A stretch of 64,000 nt of DNA from the NCBI GenBank assembly GCA_963764465.1, contig CAVXSO010000006.1, positions 992,001 through 1,056,000 on the forward strand, given 5' to 3'. Under the pieces are notes generated by a model. It was given only the letters and a program-made list of their open reading frames with translations, did not search any database and was not told the DNA's origin. The position numbers and the translations under genes are program-made. Source of the stretch: JAJXXT01 sp963764465. GTDB taxonomy: Bacteria; Pseudomonadota; Alphaproteobacteria; Acetobacterales; Acetobacteraceae. Positions within the stretch are counted from its first letter, which is position 1. Every line of letters begins with the position of its first letter. Positions 18,224 to 25,457 of the stretch are shown here, in pieces.

Positions 18224-18240
18224 CCTGACAGAGTGTCAGG
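18224..18240. promoter_or_regulatory. Perfect inverted repeat sharing the GACAGG/CCTGTC-like core
   Basis: CCTGACA, spacer GAG, TGTCAGG: a perfect 7 bp dyad in an AT-rich patch 320 bp upstream of the plus-strand LuxR-type gene. The half-site resembles that of the palindrome at 17531-17554, suggesting the same type of protein could bind both. Confidence 0.45.
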
Positions 18241-18562
18241 TTCAACGGCGGGAGAATGAGTCATCTTTTATAAGATTGTTTGCGAAATCAATGCACACGC
18301 CGCAGCCGGCGGGCTATTTTTACACTTATGTTGACGGACGGTGACGATCGAAGGACAAGTTCGGCGGCTGGATGGCGTGTCGGCCTAAGACACTCGTCCA
18401 GCCAGGGGGGATGGCGCCGGGATTGAGACGGCGCCGGGCGCGCACGTGGTTTGCTGCCGGAAAACATGGCGCGCGCGGAGGTTGCTAGCCGCGAGCGCCC
18501 AAAACGGGGCGAATGCCCGATCAGACCATCGATCGACTTCCTGCATCGAAGGAACTAGCTCA

Positions 18563-19297
18563 ATGCTTGCGCTGCCTGCCCAGCCTGGCCAAGGAACGAT
18601 CCCGACCTCGACGGGCGACAGCGGATGGAGAGGGCGCAGCGGCGCGGACGCCGCGCCGAGCCTGATCATCGCCGACGATCACCTGCTGATGCTGGACTCC
18701 CTGACCACGCTGCTGGCCCCGCAGTTCCGGATCGTGGCCAGCGTGCATACGGGCGAGGCGCTGGTCGAGGCGGCGCGGCTGACGCCCGATATCGCGCTGG
18801 TGGATGTCGGCATGCCGGACCTGGACGGGATCGAGGCGGGGGTGCGGCTGCGGCGGCTGTCGCCACGGACGGCGCTGGTGTTCATGACGGTGGACGCGGA
18901 CCCGCGGCTTGCGGCCCGCGCGTTCGGGCATGGCGCCTCGGGCTATGTGCTGAAGAGCGACACCGCGCATGACCTGCTGGAGGCGCTGCGGCTGGTGGCG
19001 GACGGGGGCACCTACCTGACCAAGATGATCGCCGGGGGGGATATCGCGCGGCTGGCGGCGGCGCGCGACGACCGGCTGGCGAAGCTCTCGCCGCGCGAGC
19101 GCGAGGTGCTGCGCTACAGCGCCGCGGGGGTGGCGATGAAGGAGGTGGCCCGGCGGCTGCGGATCTCGCCGCGGACCGTGGCGTTCCACAAATACCGGGG
19201 CATGGCCACGCTCGGGCTGCGCGGGCAGGCGGAGCTGCTGGGCTTCGCGCTGCAGCACGGGCTGATCGACCAGAACGACACCAACCCTCGCCGCTGA
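18563..19297 (+). CDS. NarL/FixJ-type response regulator
   Basis: A 244-residue two-domain response regulator. The receiver domain begins SLIIADDHLLMLDSL (acidic pair DD), has the phospho-acceptor Asp in IALVDVGMPDLDG, and the conserved Lys in SGYVLKSDT. The C-terminal HTH reads LSPREREVLRYSAAGVAMKE with RISPRTVAFHKYRGMATLGL. No sensor kinase gene is adjacent, so its partner is elsewhere. The ATG used has AAGGAA nine bases upstream; the open frame extends 39 codons further but has low-complexity content. It is divergent from the other LuxR-type regulator and may share the long control region. Confidence 0.9.
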   Translation: MLALPAQPGQGTIPTSTGDSGWRGRSGADAAPSLIIADDHLLMLDSLTTLLAPQFRIVASVHTGEALVEAARLTPDIALVDVGMPDLDGIEAGVRLRRLSPRTALVFMTVDADPRLAARAFGHGASGYVLKSDTAHDLLEALRLVADGGTYLTKMIAGGDIARLAAARDDRLAKLSPREREVLRYSAAGVAMKEVARRLRISPRTVAFHKYRGMATLGLRGQAELLGFALQHGLIDQNDTNPRR

Positions 19298-19438
19298 GGA
19301 CAGGCGCGCTCCGCCCGCGGCACCGGGTGGGGTTCGGGCCGGGCGGGATGTGGCTGTTCGCGGCGCGCGGCGGAGGCTCGCCGGGCGGAATGCCGGGGCG
19401 AGGCCGGGGCCGCAGCCGGAGAAGGGGAAGGACGACCC

Positions 19439-20293
19439 ATGGACTACCGCAAGGAATTCTGCCTGCGCCCGGACGACAAGCCGCAGCTGGCCAAGCGCGA
19501 CCCGTCCTACAAGGGCGAGCATGAATCCGCCGACGCGGCAAAGCAGGCGACGGAGCAATACCGCGCGAAGCTCGCCCACCAGCAGGCGCTGTTGTACGCG
19601 GGGAAGAAGCATTCGCTTCTCGTGGTGCTGCAGGCGCTGGACGCGGGCGGCAAGGACGGCACCATCAACCACGTGTTCAGCGCGCTGAACCCGCAGGGGA
19701 CGAACGTTATCGGGTTCAAGCAGCCGACGCCGGCGGAGCTTGCGCACGATTTCCTCTGGCGGGTGCACGTGCATGCGCCGGCGCGCGGCGAGATCGCGAT
19801 CTTCAACCGCTCCCACTACGAGGACGTGCTGGTGACGCGGGCGCACAAGCTGCTCGACAAGGAAACGTGGGCGAAACGTTGCCAGCAGATCCGCGAGTTC
19901 GAGCGCGGGCTGCACGAGAACGGCACGCGGATCGTGAAGTTCTTCCTGCACATCAGCAAGGACGAGCAACTGCGGCGGTTCGAGGAACGGCTGAACGATC
20001 CGGCGCGGAACTGGAAGATCAGCGAATCCGACTACAGCGAGCGGGCGCTGTGGGGCGACTACATCACCGCCTTCGAGGAGACGCTGGGCGCGACGACGGC
20101 GAACCATGCGCCGTGGTACGTGATCCCGGCGAACCACAAATGGTTCCGCAACCTCGCGGTTTCCGGGATCATGGCGGACACGATCGAGGAGCTGGGGCTG
20201 GCGTTTCCGAAGCCGAGCGTGGACCTCGCGGAAATCAGGCGGAAGTACCATGCGGCGGTGCAGGAGGAGCACCGGCACGGGCACGGCGGCTGA
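19439..20293 (+). CDS. ppk2: PPK2-family polyphosphate:nucleotide phosphotransferase
   Basis: Cytosolic kinase of 284 residues that transfers phosphate between polyphosphate and nucleoside mono- or diphosphates. Walker A is DAGGKDG at residues 68-74, and Walker B lies in IAIFNRSHYEDV (119-130). NPQGTNVIGFKQPTPAELAHDFLWR between them is typical of short class II/III PPK2 enzymes. The start ATG follows an A/G-rich stretch (GGAAGGACGACCC). It stands alone, 140 bp after the response regulator and about 280 bp before the aminopeptidase gene. Whether it prefers AMP, ADP or both is not decided. Confidence 0.92.
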   Translation: MDYRKEFCLRPDDKPQLAKRDPSYKGEHESADAAKQATEQYRAKLAHQQALLYAGKKHSLLVVLQALDAGGKDGTINHVFSALNPQGTNVIGFKQPTPAELAHDFLWRVHVHAPARGEIAIFNRSHYEDVLVTRAHKLLDKETWAKRCQQIREFERGLHENGTRIVKFFLHISKDEQLRRFEERLNDPARNWKISESDYSERALWGDYITAFEETLGATTANHAPWYVIPANHKWFRNLAVSGIMADTIEELGLAFPKPSVDLAEIRRKYHAAVQEEHRHGHGG

Positions 20294-20358
20294 GCGCGGC
20301 GGCGCGCGGGGCGTTTCAGGCGCATGCGGCGGGCTTTTCCGACGTGACGATTGTTGCC

Positions 20359-20388
20359 ATCGTGCTTTGCCGGATCGTGCTTTGCCGG
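20359..20388. repeat. 15 bp direct tandem duplication in an intergenic gap
   Basis: ATCGTGCTTTGCCGG occurs twice head to tail in the roughly 280 bp gap between the PPK2 gene and the M55 peptidase gene. Confidence 0.8.
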
Positions 20389-20576
20389 ATGGGGATGGTG
20401 CAAGATGGCGGAACGATGGGGGATGGCCTGGCGGCGGGGCCGTCGCCGGCATCGGGTTCTCGCATCCCGCCTTTGGGGGGGAACGGACGGCGGCGCGGGG
20501 AACGGCATTCGATCCGTATCCGGAACCGATCGATATCGGGGCTGATCCGATTGGTGGCTGATTGGGAGGAGTGCCT

Positions 20577-21392
20577 GTGAAGATCTTCATCTCCGTGGAC
20601 ATCGAGGGCGTGGCGGGCGTGGTGACGCCGCAGGAGGGACAGCCGGGCAACCCGGAATACGAGCGCGCCAGGCGGCTGATGACCGCGGAGGCGAATGCGG
20701 CGATCGCCGGCGCGTTCGACGGGGGCGCGAGCGCGGTGCTGGTCAACGACAGCCACGGGCCGATGGTGAACCTGCTGCCGGAGGAGCTCGACCCACGGGC
20801 GGAGCTGATCCGGGGGAACATCAAGCCGCTTGGGATGTTCGAGGGGCTGGACAGCAGTTTTTCGGGCGCGATGTGCGTGGGCTACCACGCGGCGGCGGGG
20901 GAGCACGGGGTGCTGGCGCACACCAACGCGGGCGTGTTCACCGCGGTGCGGCTGAACGGGGAGGTGACGTCGGAGGCGAGCATCTATGGCGCGCATGCGG
21001 GCTCGCTCGGGGTGCCGGTGATCATGCTTTCGGGCGACGACGTGATCGCGCGCGCGTGCGGGAGCGTGTTCGCGGGCGCGCGGCTGGTGGCGGTGAAGAC
21101 GGCGCTGAGCCAGCGCTCGGCGCGGTCCGTGGCGCCGTCGGTCGCGTGCGCGCGGATCCGCGAGGCGGCGGCGGAGGCGGTGCGGCATGCCGGCGAGGTG
21201 CAGCCGTATCGGGTCGCCCTGCCCTGCCGGGCCGAGTTCGAGTTCACACATCCGGTCATGGCCGATCTCTGCGGGCGGGCGCCGGGGGCGGAGCGCGTGG
21301 GACCGCGGACGCTGGCCTTCGCGTGCGGGACGGCGCGCGATGCGATCGGGTGGATGACGGTGTGTTCCGTGATGGCGCGGACACTGGCGTAG
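20577..21392 (+). CDS. M55-family D-aminopeptidase (DppA-like)
   Basis: Zinc aminopeptidase of 271 residues. The N-terminal MKIFISVDIEGVAGVV has the metal-binding Asp8 and Glu10, and further ligand motifs follow in VNDSHGPM and CVGYHAAAG. The family releases N-terminal D-residues from peptides and is often linked to dipeptide uptake. GTG is chosen as start because GGAGGA lies six bases upstream; two other near-cognate starts in the same 15 bp have poorer spacing. The next gene, a serine hydrolase of the penicillin-binding fold, starts 20 bp later, so the two are likely co-transcribed and may act on D-amino-acid peptides from cell wall or medium. Confidence 0.9.
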   Translation: MKIFISVDIEGVAGVVTPQEGQPGNPEYERARRLMTAEANAAIAGAFDGGASAVLVNDSHGPMVNLLPEELDPRAELIRGNIKPLGMFEGLDSSFSGAMCVGYHAAAGEHGVLAHTNAGVFTAVRLNGEVTSEASIYGAHAGSLGVPVIMLSGDDVIARACGSVFAGARLVAVKTALSQRSARSVAPSVACARIREAAAEAVRHAGEVQPYRVALPCRAEFEFTHPVMADLCGRAPGAERVGPRTLAFACGTARDAIGWMTVCSVMARTLA

Positions 21393-21412
21393 CGCGGACG
21401 AAAGGCGAAGCG

Positions 21413-22912
21413 ATGAACGATGTGAGCGAGCGGCGTGGGGCGTTTCATCCGGCGTGGTGGCCGGAGGGCGGGGAACGGACGACTGACAGCCGGGTGCCGT
21501 TCGTTTCTGGCGGCGGCCCGGGGTTGCCGGCGCCGCTGGTCTACGACGTGCGGGAGCGGGCGCTGCGGCAGCGGGAGATGAACTTCGCCGCCAAGCGCAT
21601 GGTGGACATGATGTTCGTGAGCGGCCTCGGGGAGGCGGACGCGCGGGCGCGGCTGCGCTGGCGCGGCGTGCCGCCGACCTCCGGCCTCGACGCGATGCGC
21701 GACGCGGCGCCACGCGGTGCGGTGGTGGCGGCGGCGGCGCGGGAGGGCGCGGTGGTGATCGCGCCGGATGCGGCCGCGCGCTCCGTTGCGATCACCTGGA
21801 CGGACGCGGCGCTCGGCGCGCCGGTGGTGGGAGGCGCGATCGCGCCGGTGGGCTGGGGCGGGATCGTGACCGGCGGTGGCGGCGTCTCGCCGGTGGTGGG
21901 AACGCCGATCCGGCGCGCGGCGGCGTCCGGCCGGGCCTGGCCGCTGGGGGACGACGTGGCGGTGCTGCCGGCCGCATCGGGGGCGCTGGCGCGGGCGACC
22001 GAGCGGTTCTTCGCGGTGTCGCCGGGCGTGTATGGCTTGCTCGTTGCTTCACCGGAACGGGTTCTGTTCGAGCGCTATGGGGCTGGAGGCGCGCCGGAGA
22101 GGGTGACGCCGAGCTGGTCGATGAACAAGTCGATGACCGGGACGCTGATCGGGCGGCTGATCCGGCTCGGCTGGCTCGAGGGCGTGCACGCGCCGGCGCC
22201 GGCGCCAGCCTGGCGGGACCCGCGGGGGATCCACTCGCTCGTTACGATCGACGATCTGTTGCGGATGCGCAGCGGGCTCGGGATGGCGTGCGTGGGGGCG
22301 GATGGGACGGCATACGGGTTTGAGAACTCGGCGGTGTATCTCGATGCGGTGGATGCGTTCGCGGCGGCGCAGGCGAGCGTGGTCGCGGTGCGGCCGGGCG
22401 CGGTGTTCCGCTACATCAACGCCGGCATCAACGTGCTGGCGGCGATCATCCGCGACCGGATCGAGCGGCGGGGGATGGCGTACCACGAGACCGTCTATGC
22501 GCTGCTGCCCGATTTGCTGGGGATGAGCAGCTACCGGATGAGCGCGGATGTGGCGGGGAACCTGATCGGCTCGGGCTCGGCGTTCGCCACGCTCAGGGAC
22601 TGGGCGAAGCTCGCGGTGCTGTATCTGCGGGACGGGATGTGGAACGGCGAGCGACTGCTGCCGGAGGGCTGGGTGGATTACGCGCTCGGCTGCATGCATG
22701 GCGGCACGAGCTATGCCGCGACGTTCTGGACCAATGCGGACCGGCGGTTTCCGGCGCTGCCGCCGGAGGCCGCGTGGCTTTCCGGTGCGTCCGACCAGCG
22801 GGTGTTCATCCTGCGCGGGGCCGACCGGGTCGTTGCGGTCGCGAACGAGACGGATGTGCCGCTCGACCTCGAGGCGCTCAACGAGGTGCTGGGGGCGGTG
22901 ATTTCGGGCTAG
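21413..22912 (+). CDS. Serine hydrolase, beta-lactamase/6-aminohexanoate-hydrolase-like
   Basis: A 499-residue hydrolase of the class C beta-lactamase/DD-peptidase fold. The nucleophile motif SxxK is SMNK at residues 236-239 and the YxN motif is YIN at 334-336. A third motif is seen near CMHGGTSY, where the HGG/KTG triad of this fold would be. About 200 N-terminal residues precede the hydrolase domain and are not recognised; no signal peptide is visible, so the enzyme is probably cytosolic. It follows the M55 aminopeptidase by 20 bp. Substrate is likely a peptide, amide or ester of the D-configuration type; the sequence does not settle it. Confidence 0.82.
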   Translation: MNDVSERRGAFHPAWWPEGGERTTDSRVPFVSGGGPGLPAPLVYDVRERALRQREMNFAAKRMVDMMFVSGLGEADARARLRWRGVPPTSGLDAMRDAAPRGAVVAAAAREGAVVIAPDAAARSVAITWTDAALGAPVVGGAIAPVGWGGIVTGGGGVSPVVGTPIRRAAASGRAWPLGDDVAVLPAASGALARATERFFAVSPGVYGLLVASPERVLFERYGAGGAPERVTPSWSMNKSMTGTLIGRLIRLGWLEGVHAPAPAPAWRDPRGIHSLVTIDDLLRMRSGLGMACVGADGTAYGFENSAVYLDAVDAFAAAQASVVAVRPGAVFRYINAGINVLAAIIRDRIERRGMAYHETVYALLPDLLGMSSYRMSADVAGNLIGSGSAFATLRDWAKLAVLYLRDGMWNGERLLPEGWVDYALGCMHGGTSYAATFWTNADRRFPALPPEAAWLSGASDQRVFILRGADRVVAVANETDVPLDLEALNEVLGAVISG

Positions 22913-22949
22913 CCCCTGCCCTGCCGCTGTGCCCTGCCGCCGGGGGCCG

Positions 22950-22981
22950 GGTCCTGCGCCGGCGTGGTCCTGCGCCGGATG
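22950..22981. repeat. 16 bp imperfect tandem duplication in an intergenic gap
   Basis: Two consecutive 16 bp units beginning GGTCCTGCGCCGG (13 identical bases) lie just after the serine hydrolase gene. Confidence 0.7.
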
Positions 22982-23113
22982 GAGCTTGCCCCGGAGGGGA
23001 TTTGCGGGGGAGGCAGGGTGGGGATGGCGGCGCCACTATCGTCCGCGTGCCGGACATGTAATATTTCGGGTCCGGCCGCGCGAGGAGTGGACCGCGCGAA
23101 GAGTGGTGGGACC

Positions 23114-23764
23114 ATGACCTCGATCTCGACGCTGTTCATCACGACATTCACGACGCTGCTGGCGATCATCAACCCGTTCGAGGTGATGCCGGTCTACCTG
23201 AGGCTGCTGGCGCACAAGGACCGGGCGGAGCATGTGCAGGTGGCGCGGCGGGCCTGCCTCTATGCCACGGGGCTGCTGTTCTTCTTCCTGATCTTCGGCA
23301 CGCTGATGCTGAAGCTGTTCGAAGTTTCGCTCGAGATGGTGCGGATCGTCGGCGGGATCATCCTGATGAAGCTCGGGTTCTCGCTGTTCGAGCCGAGCGC
23401 GGGGGGGATCGCCGCGAGCGCGTCGCACGACGCGAACGAGGACATCGCCTTCGTGCCGCTGGCGATGCCGCTGATGTTCGGGCCCGGCGCGATCGCGACG
23501 GTGCTGGGCATGGCATCGCTGATCCGCCGGCCGCTGGAGCACCCCGTGCCGCTCTCGGCGATCGGGCTGGCGATCCTCGCGACGATGGGCACGACGTATC
23601 TCTGCCTCGTGTCCGCCGAGCGGATCCTGAAGCGGCTGGGGCCGCGGACGCTCGACGCGGCGACGCGGATCGTGGGGTTCTTCGTCGCCGCGATGGGCAT
23701 GGGGCTGATCTTCCACGGGCTGATCGGCGCGTTGGCGGCGAACGGCATCGGCATTCACCACTGA
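23114..23764 (+). CDS. MarC-family integral membrane protein
   Basis: A 216-residue membrane protein with about six hydrophobic segments. It starts ISTLFITTFTTLLAIINPFE, the hallmark N-terminus of the MarC/UPF0056 family, and has the family segment PLAMPLMFGPGAIATVLG in the middle. Transport function and substrate are not established for the family; an early link to multiple antibiotic resistance was not confirmed. The stop codon sits inside the first unit of a tandem repeat that continues downstream. The ATG lies behind a GTGGGACC stretch; a longer open frame upstream is not hydrophobic and was rejected. Confidence 0.9.
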   Translation: MTSISTLFITTFTTLLAIINPFEVMPVYLRLLAHKDRAEHVQVARRACLYATGLLFFFLIFGTLMLKLFEVSLEMVRIVGGIILMKLGFSLFEPSAGGIAASASHDANEDIAFVPLAMPLMFGPGAIATVLGMASLIRRPLEHPVPLSAIGLAILATMGTTYLCLVSAERILKRLGPRTLDAATRIVGFFVAAMGMGLIFHGLIGALAANGIGIHH

Positions 23765-23810
23765 GGCGGGCACCACTGAGGCGGGACACTGAGGCGGGCA
23801 CTGAGGCGCG
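23756..23810. repeat. 13-15 bp tandem repeat starting inside the marC-like stop codon
   Basis: Two perfect units of CACCACTGAGGCGGG followed by two shortened ones (ACACTGAGGCGGG, CACTGAGGCGCG). The first unit encodes the final His-His-stop of the MarC-like protein. Short 8 bp repeats (AACGTGAC) follow at about 23828-23851. Confidence 0.85.
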
Positions 23811-23888
23811 CACGGCGTGCCAGCGTGGCAGCGTGACAACGTGACAACGTGACGGGCGGCGCTGGATGAGGCAGGAGGTTGCACCGAC

Positions 23889-24210
23889 ATGACCCAGCCG
23901 CCGCATGACCTGACGCGCGCGACCCTCGCGGTGCCGTTCATCGGGGGCATGGTCCCGGCCGGGTTCTGCGTGCTGCGGCCGTTCCTGCTCGCGATCGTCT
24001 GCTTGCGATCGTGTGGGCGATGACGCTGGTGACCGCGACCTGGCCGCTGATGCCGCGGGTGCGGCGGTACACGGGCAACCCCCGGGGCGTCGCGCTCAGC
24101 GCGGTGATGACGCGCATGGAGCGGATCACGGAGCCGATGCGGTGCGTGCTCTCGCTCGAGGTGCCGCCGCCGGGCCGGCAGCCTGCATCCGTTGCCACGC
24201 CGGATCCCCG
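23889..24210 (+). pseudogene. Broken paralogue of the AI-2E-type transporter gene
   Basis: The translation MTQPPHDLTRATLAVPFIGG closely follows the N-terminus of the intact transporter immediately downstream, with an AGGAGG before the ATG. Similarity resumes in another frame (WAMTLVTATWPLMPRVRRYTG) after a 14 bp duplication at 23985-24012, which shifts the frame. About 20 codons are then missing relative to the intact copy before LSLEVPPP, and similarity fades near 24210. It is a decayed tandem duplicate and cannot make a full transporter. Confidence 0.85.
23985..24012. repeat. 14 bp tandem duplication causing a frameshift
   Basis: CTGCTCGCGATCGT is followed directly by CTGCTTGCGATCGT; the intact gene has a single copy. 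The unit length is not a multiple of three, so the reading frame is lost here. Confidence 0.85.
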
Positions 24211-24309
24211 CTGGGCCGAGCCAATTATTTGCCAGCGCCATAAATCCATTTCACATTGGCAGCGAGAGGCAGGATGATGACGGCTCGCGAGGCGAAGGGT
24301 TCGACCGAC

Positions 24310-25398
24310 ATGTCCCAAACGCACCAGAAACCGCGCCCGAACCTGACGCGAACGACGCTCTCGGTGCTGTTCATCGGCGGAATGATCGTGGCGGGCGTGC
24401 GGGTGCTGGAGCCGTTCCTGCTCGCGATCGTCTGGGCGATGACGCTCGTCACCGCGACGTGGCCGCTGATGCTGCGGGTGCAGAAGCTTACCGGCAACCG
24501 TCGCGGCATCGCGGTGACGCTGATGACGCTGTTCCTGCTGGTGGCGCTGATCGTGCCGTTCTGGGCCGCCATCAGCGCCGTGGTGACGCATATCGACCAG
24601 ATCACCGAGATGATGCAGCGCATCCTCTCGCTCGAGGTGCCGCCACCGCCGGCGTGGCTGTCCACCATCCCGCTGGTCGGGGCGCCGGCGACAGATGCGT
24701 GGGGGAAGCTCACATCGACCGGCGTGCGGGAGATGGGGCCGCTGCTGCGGCCCTATGCCGGGGAGGTGACGCGCTGGTTCGCCGGCGCCGTCGGCAACCT
24801 GGGCAGCGCGTTCGTACAGTTTCTGCTGACCGTCGTGTTCTCGGCGATCATGTATGCGCGCGGCGAGAGTGCCGCCGACGCAATAATTCGTTTCGGCCGC
24901 GCGCTCGGCGGCGACCACGGGGAGAAGGCGGTGACCCTCGTCGGCCAGGCGATCCGTGGCGTCGCGCTCGGCGTGGTGGTGACGGCGCTACTCCAGAGCG
25001 CGCTGGGCGGCATCGCGCTCGCGGTGACGGGCGTGCCGTTTGCCGGGGTGCTGACGGCGGTGATGTTCGTGCTGTGCCTGGCACAGATCGGGCCGGCCCT
25101 GGTGCTGATCCCGGCGGTGGTCTGGAGCTACTACACCGGCAGCACGTTCTGGGCGACGGTGCTGCTGGTGATGAGCCTGGTGGTGCTGACGATGGACAAC
25201 GTGCTGCGGCCGATCCTGATCAAGAAAGGCGCCGACCTGCCGCTGCTGCTGATCCTGCTGGGGGTGATCGGCGGGCTGATCGGGTTCGGGATGCTCGGCA
25301 TCTTCATCGGGCCCGTGGTGCTGGCGGTGGCCTACACGCTGCTGCGCGCCTGGGTCGAGCGGTGCGAGGCGGAAGCGAGTGACGCACCGGCGCGATAG
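24310..25398 (+). CDS. AI-2E-family (PF01594-type) transporter
   Basis: Polytopic inner-membrane protein of 362 residues with seven or eight hydrophobic segments. It shows the family layout: paired N-terminal helices (VLFIGGMIVAGVRVLEPFLLAI), a central amphipathic region (THIDQITEMMQRILSLEV), and a hydrophobic C-terminal half with LAQIGPALVLIPAVVWSYYTG and DNVLRPILIKKGADLPLLLILLG. Members export autoinducer-2 or act as Na+/H+ antiporters, so the substrate is open. The ATG chosen aligns with the start of the neighbouring broken copy; an in-frame ATG at 24274 with AGAGG upstream is an alternative that adds 12 codons. Confidence 0.88.
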   Translation: MSQTHQKPRPNLTRTTLSVLFIGGMIVAGVRVLEPFLLAIVWAMTLVTATWPLMLRVQKLTGNRRGIAVTLMTLFLLVALIVPFWAAISAVVTHIDQITEMMQRILSLEVPPPPAWLSTIPLVGAPATDAWGKLTSTGVREMGPLLRPYAGEVTRWFAGAVGNLGSAFVQFLLTVVFSAIMYARGESAADAIIRFGRALGGDHGEKAVTLVGQAIRGVALGVVVTALLQSALGGIALAVTGVPFAGVLTAVMFVLCLAQIGPALVLIPAVVWSYYTGSTFWATVLLVMSLVVLTMDNVLRPILIKKGADLPLLLILLGVIGGLIGFGMLGIFIGPVVLAVAYTLLRAWVERCEAEASDAPAR

Positions 25399-25457
25399 GA
25401 CGCGATGACCGGGCCCGGTCCCGGGGCGGATACGGCCGGGGCCATGATCGAAAGGGG

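Larger units (their letters stand above)
17368..18562. promoter_or_regulatory. Large divergent intergenic region between two LuxR-type regulators
   Basis: Nearly 1.2 kb without a convincing gene. The left (17480-17590) and right (18210-18330) ends are AT-rich; the middle (17600-18200) is very GC-rich with only low-complexity open frames. It contains two perfect palindromes described separately and a -35-like TTGACA at 17545. A small regulatory RNA or a long 5' leader is possible but not demonstrated. Confidence 0.45.
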
